DNA of 64,000 bases from positions 3,472,001-3,536,000 of the forward strand of contig NZ_AP018441.1 of NCBI RefSeq assembly GCF_009937975.1, written 5' to 3'. Under the pieces are notes generated by a model, which saw only the letters and a list, made by a program, of their open reading frames with translations, had not been told where the DNA came from and searched no databases. This DNA comes from Undibacterium sp. YM2 (GTDB taxonomy: Bacteria; Pseudomonadota; Gammaproteobacteria; Burkholderiales; Burkholderiaceae_D). This document shows positions 63,516-64,000 of this stretch, piece by piece (position 1 is the first letter of the stretch; the number at the start of each line of letters is the position of its first letter). The translations under genes and the position numbers were made by a program.

Positions 63516-64000
63516 ATGTCACCAGCTTCACCAGCATCTACTCCCTCGACTTCCTCATTGTCCGGTATATCTACCCAGATACAGGCATGCGCCCAACAGG
63601 CAGGTATTGCGCAGCGCCTAGCCAACCTCGGTCTGGCAGGCGGGCCCGCTTTTTTAAAGCCGCAAAAAATCACCGGCCATAAACTGATCATGCGTAATGC
63701 CACCGTGGCAGACGCCAGCTACATCGTTGCCCTGCGTACAGACGAACAAAAATCACGCTTTATCTCCAGCACCTCAGCCGATATCAAACCGCAAGAGCAA
63801 TGGCTGGAAAAATATGCGCTTGATGACAGGCAAGTCTACTTCATCATACAAAACATGCAGGGTGAGAATATAGGAACAGTGCGCCTGTATGATCAGCAGG
63901 CAGATTCATTTTGCTGGGGTTCCTGGATCATACAAGCGGGCGCTGCCAGCAGCAGCTCTATAGAATCTGCCCTGATGGTATATCACTATGGACTCGCACT
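63516..64000 (+). CDS. GNAT-type acetyltransferase, truncated by the window end
   Basis: One frame runs from ATG 63516 off the right edge (161 codons visible). After about 55 weakly conserved residues there is an acetyltransferase-like domain: LIMRNATVADASYIVALRTDE, QPEQWLEKYALDDRQVYFII-like sequence, GENIGTVRLYDQ and DSFCWGSWII. This fits the Acetyltransf_3 type used to modify sugar nucleotides or amino groups. A GTG at 63492 in the same frame could be the start. The acceptor is unknown. Confidence 0.65.
   Translation, partial: MSPASPASTPSTSSLSGISTQIQACAQQAGIAQRLANLGLAGGPAFLKPQKITGHKLIMRNATVADASYIVALRTDEQKSRFISSTSADIKPQEQWLEKYALDDRQVYFIIQNMQGENIGTVRLYDQQADSFCWGSWIIQAGAASSSSIESALMVYHYGLA

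Overview
The window looks like a chromosomal segment of a betaproteobacterium, most likely Burkholderiales/Oxalobacteraceae (an Undibacterium- or Herbaspirillum-like organism). This is inferred from moderate G+C, the style of RpoD, the c-type cytochromes, and the gene families present; no rRNA is available to fix the genus. Most of it is core genome. I see no integrase, insertion sequence, CRISPR array or restriction system.

Layout. 1-2641 is the 5' portion of a large exported protein of unknown function, cut by the window edge. 2932-6231 is a translation block: two tRNA-Glu and one tRNA-Ala directly downstream of gltX, an RluA-type pseudouridine synthase, and two tRNA-Pro. 6287-9356 holds ribD, the Mrp/ApbC Fe-S carrier and an exported cupredoxin. 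9442-11613 has an orphan contractile tail sheath gene and a DUF924 gene. 11687-14705 is a GbsR/MarR-type regulator with a DCC thiol-oxidoreductase, an SDR/DoxX fusion and a DUF2269 membrane protein; two nearly identical operators suggest autoregulation plus control of the operon. 14778-19462 is a sugar-acid/glycoside locus (gudD and a frameshifted GH2 enzyme) with LacI-type operators. 19630-28985 holds a site-2 protease, a DUF2167 protein, an M29-like peptidase, metG, a GNAT enzyme, Xaa-Pro aminopeptidase and a serine hydrolase.

29234-43536 is the phosphate region. A complete pstSCAB-phoU-phoB-phoR operon lies on the minus strand, and ppk-sixA diverges from it. Each side has its own Pho box in the shared intergenic region. 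Farther on, a two-gene unit made of an OlsB-like ornithine acyltransferase and a PlcP/LpxH-like phosphoesterase has three 11-bp PhoB-type repeats upstream, which suggests membrane lipid remodelling under phosphate starvation. A second, unlinked pstS paralogue follows after a histone-H1-like gene.

43554-49550 carries an exported acetolactate decarboxylase, a frameshifted DUF4184 gene, a murein endopeptidase-like protein, an unknown exported protein and two multiheme cytochrome c genes (one frameshifted) behind an FNR-type site. rpoD (49913-52663) has an unusually long N-terminal extension, and a strong promoter followed by an intrinsic terminator lies inside its leader region. The right part contains NAD salvage genes (pnuC and an NR-kinase-like ATPase), a type IV pilin, a TonB receptor, envelope proteins, a GT4 glycosyltransferase, an RstAB-like two-component system, a lipoprotein and a truncated GNAT gene.

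Two sequence-level patterns recur. Three genes are broken by an apparent single-base deletion, two of them in runs of five G/C. Three minus-strand genes end in a short tandem triplication that repeats the stop codon into the intergenic space. The most interesting candidates for follow-up are the rpoD leader element, the olsB-plcP Pho operon, the orphan tail sheath and the two-operator GbsR-type locus.
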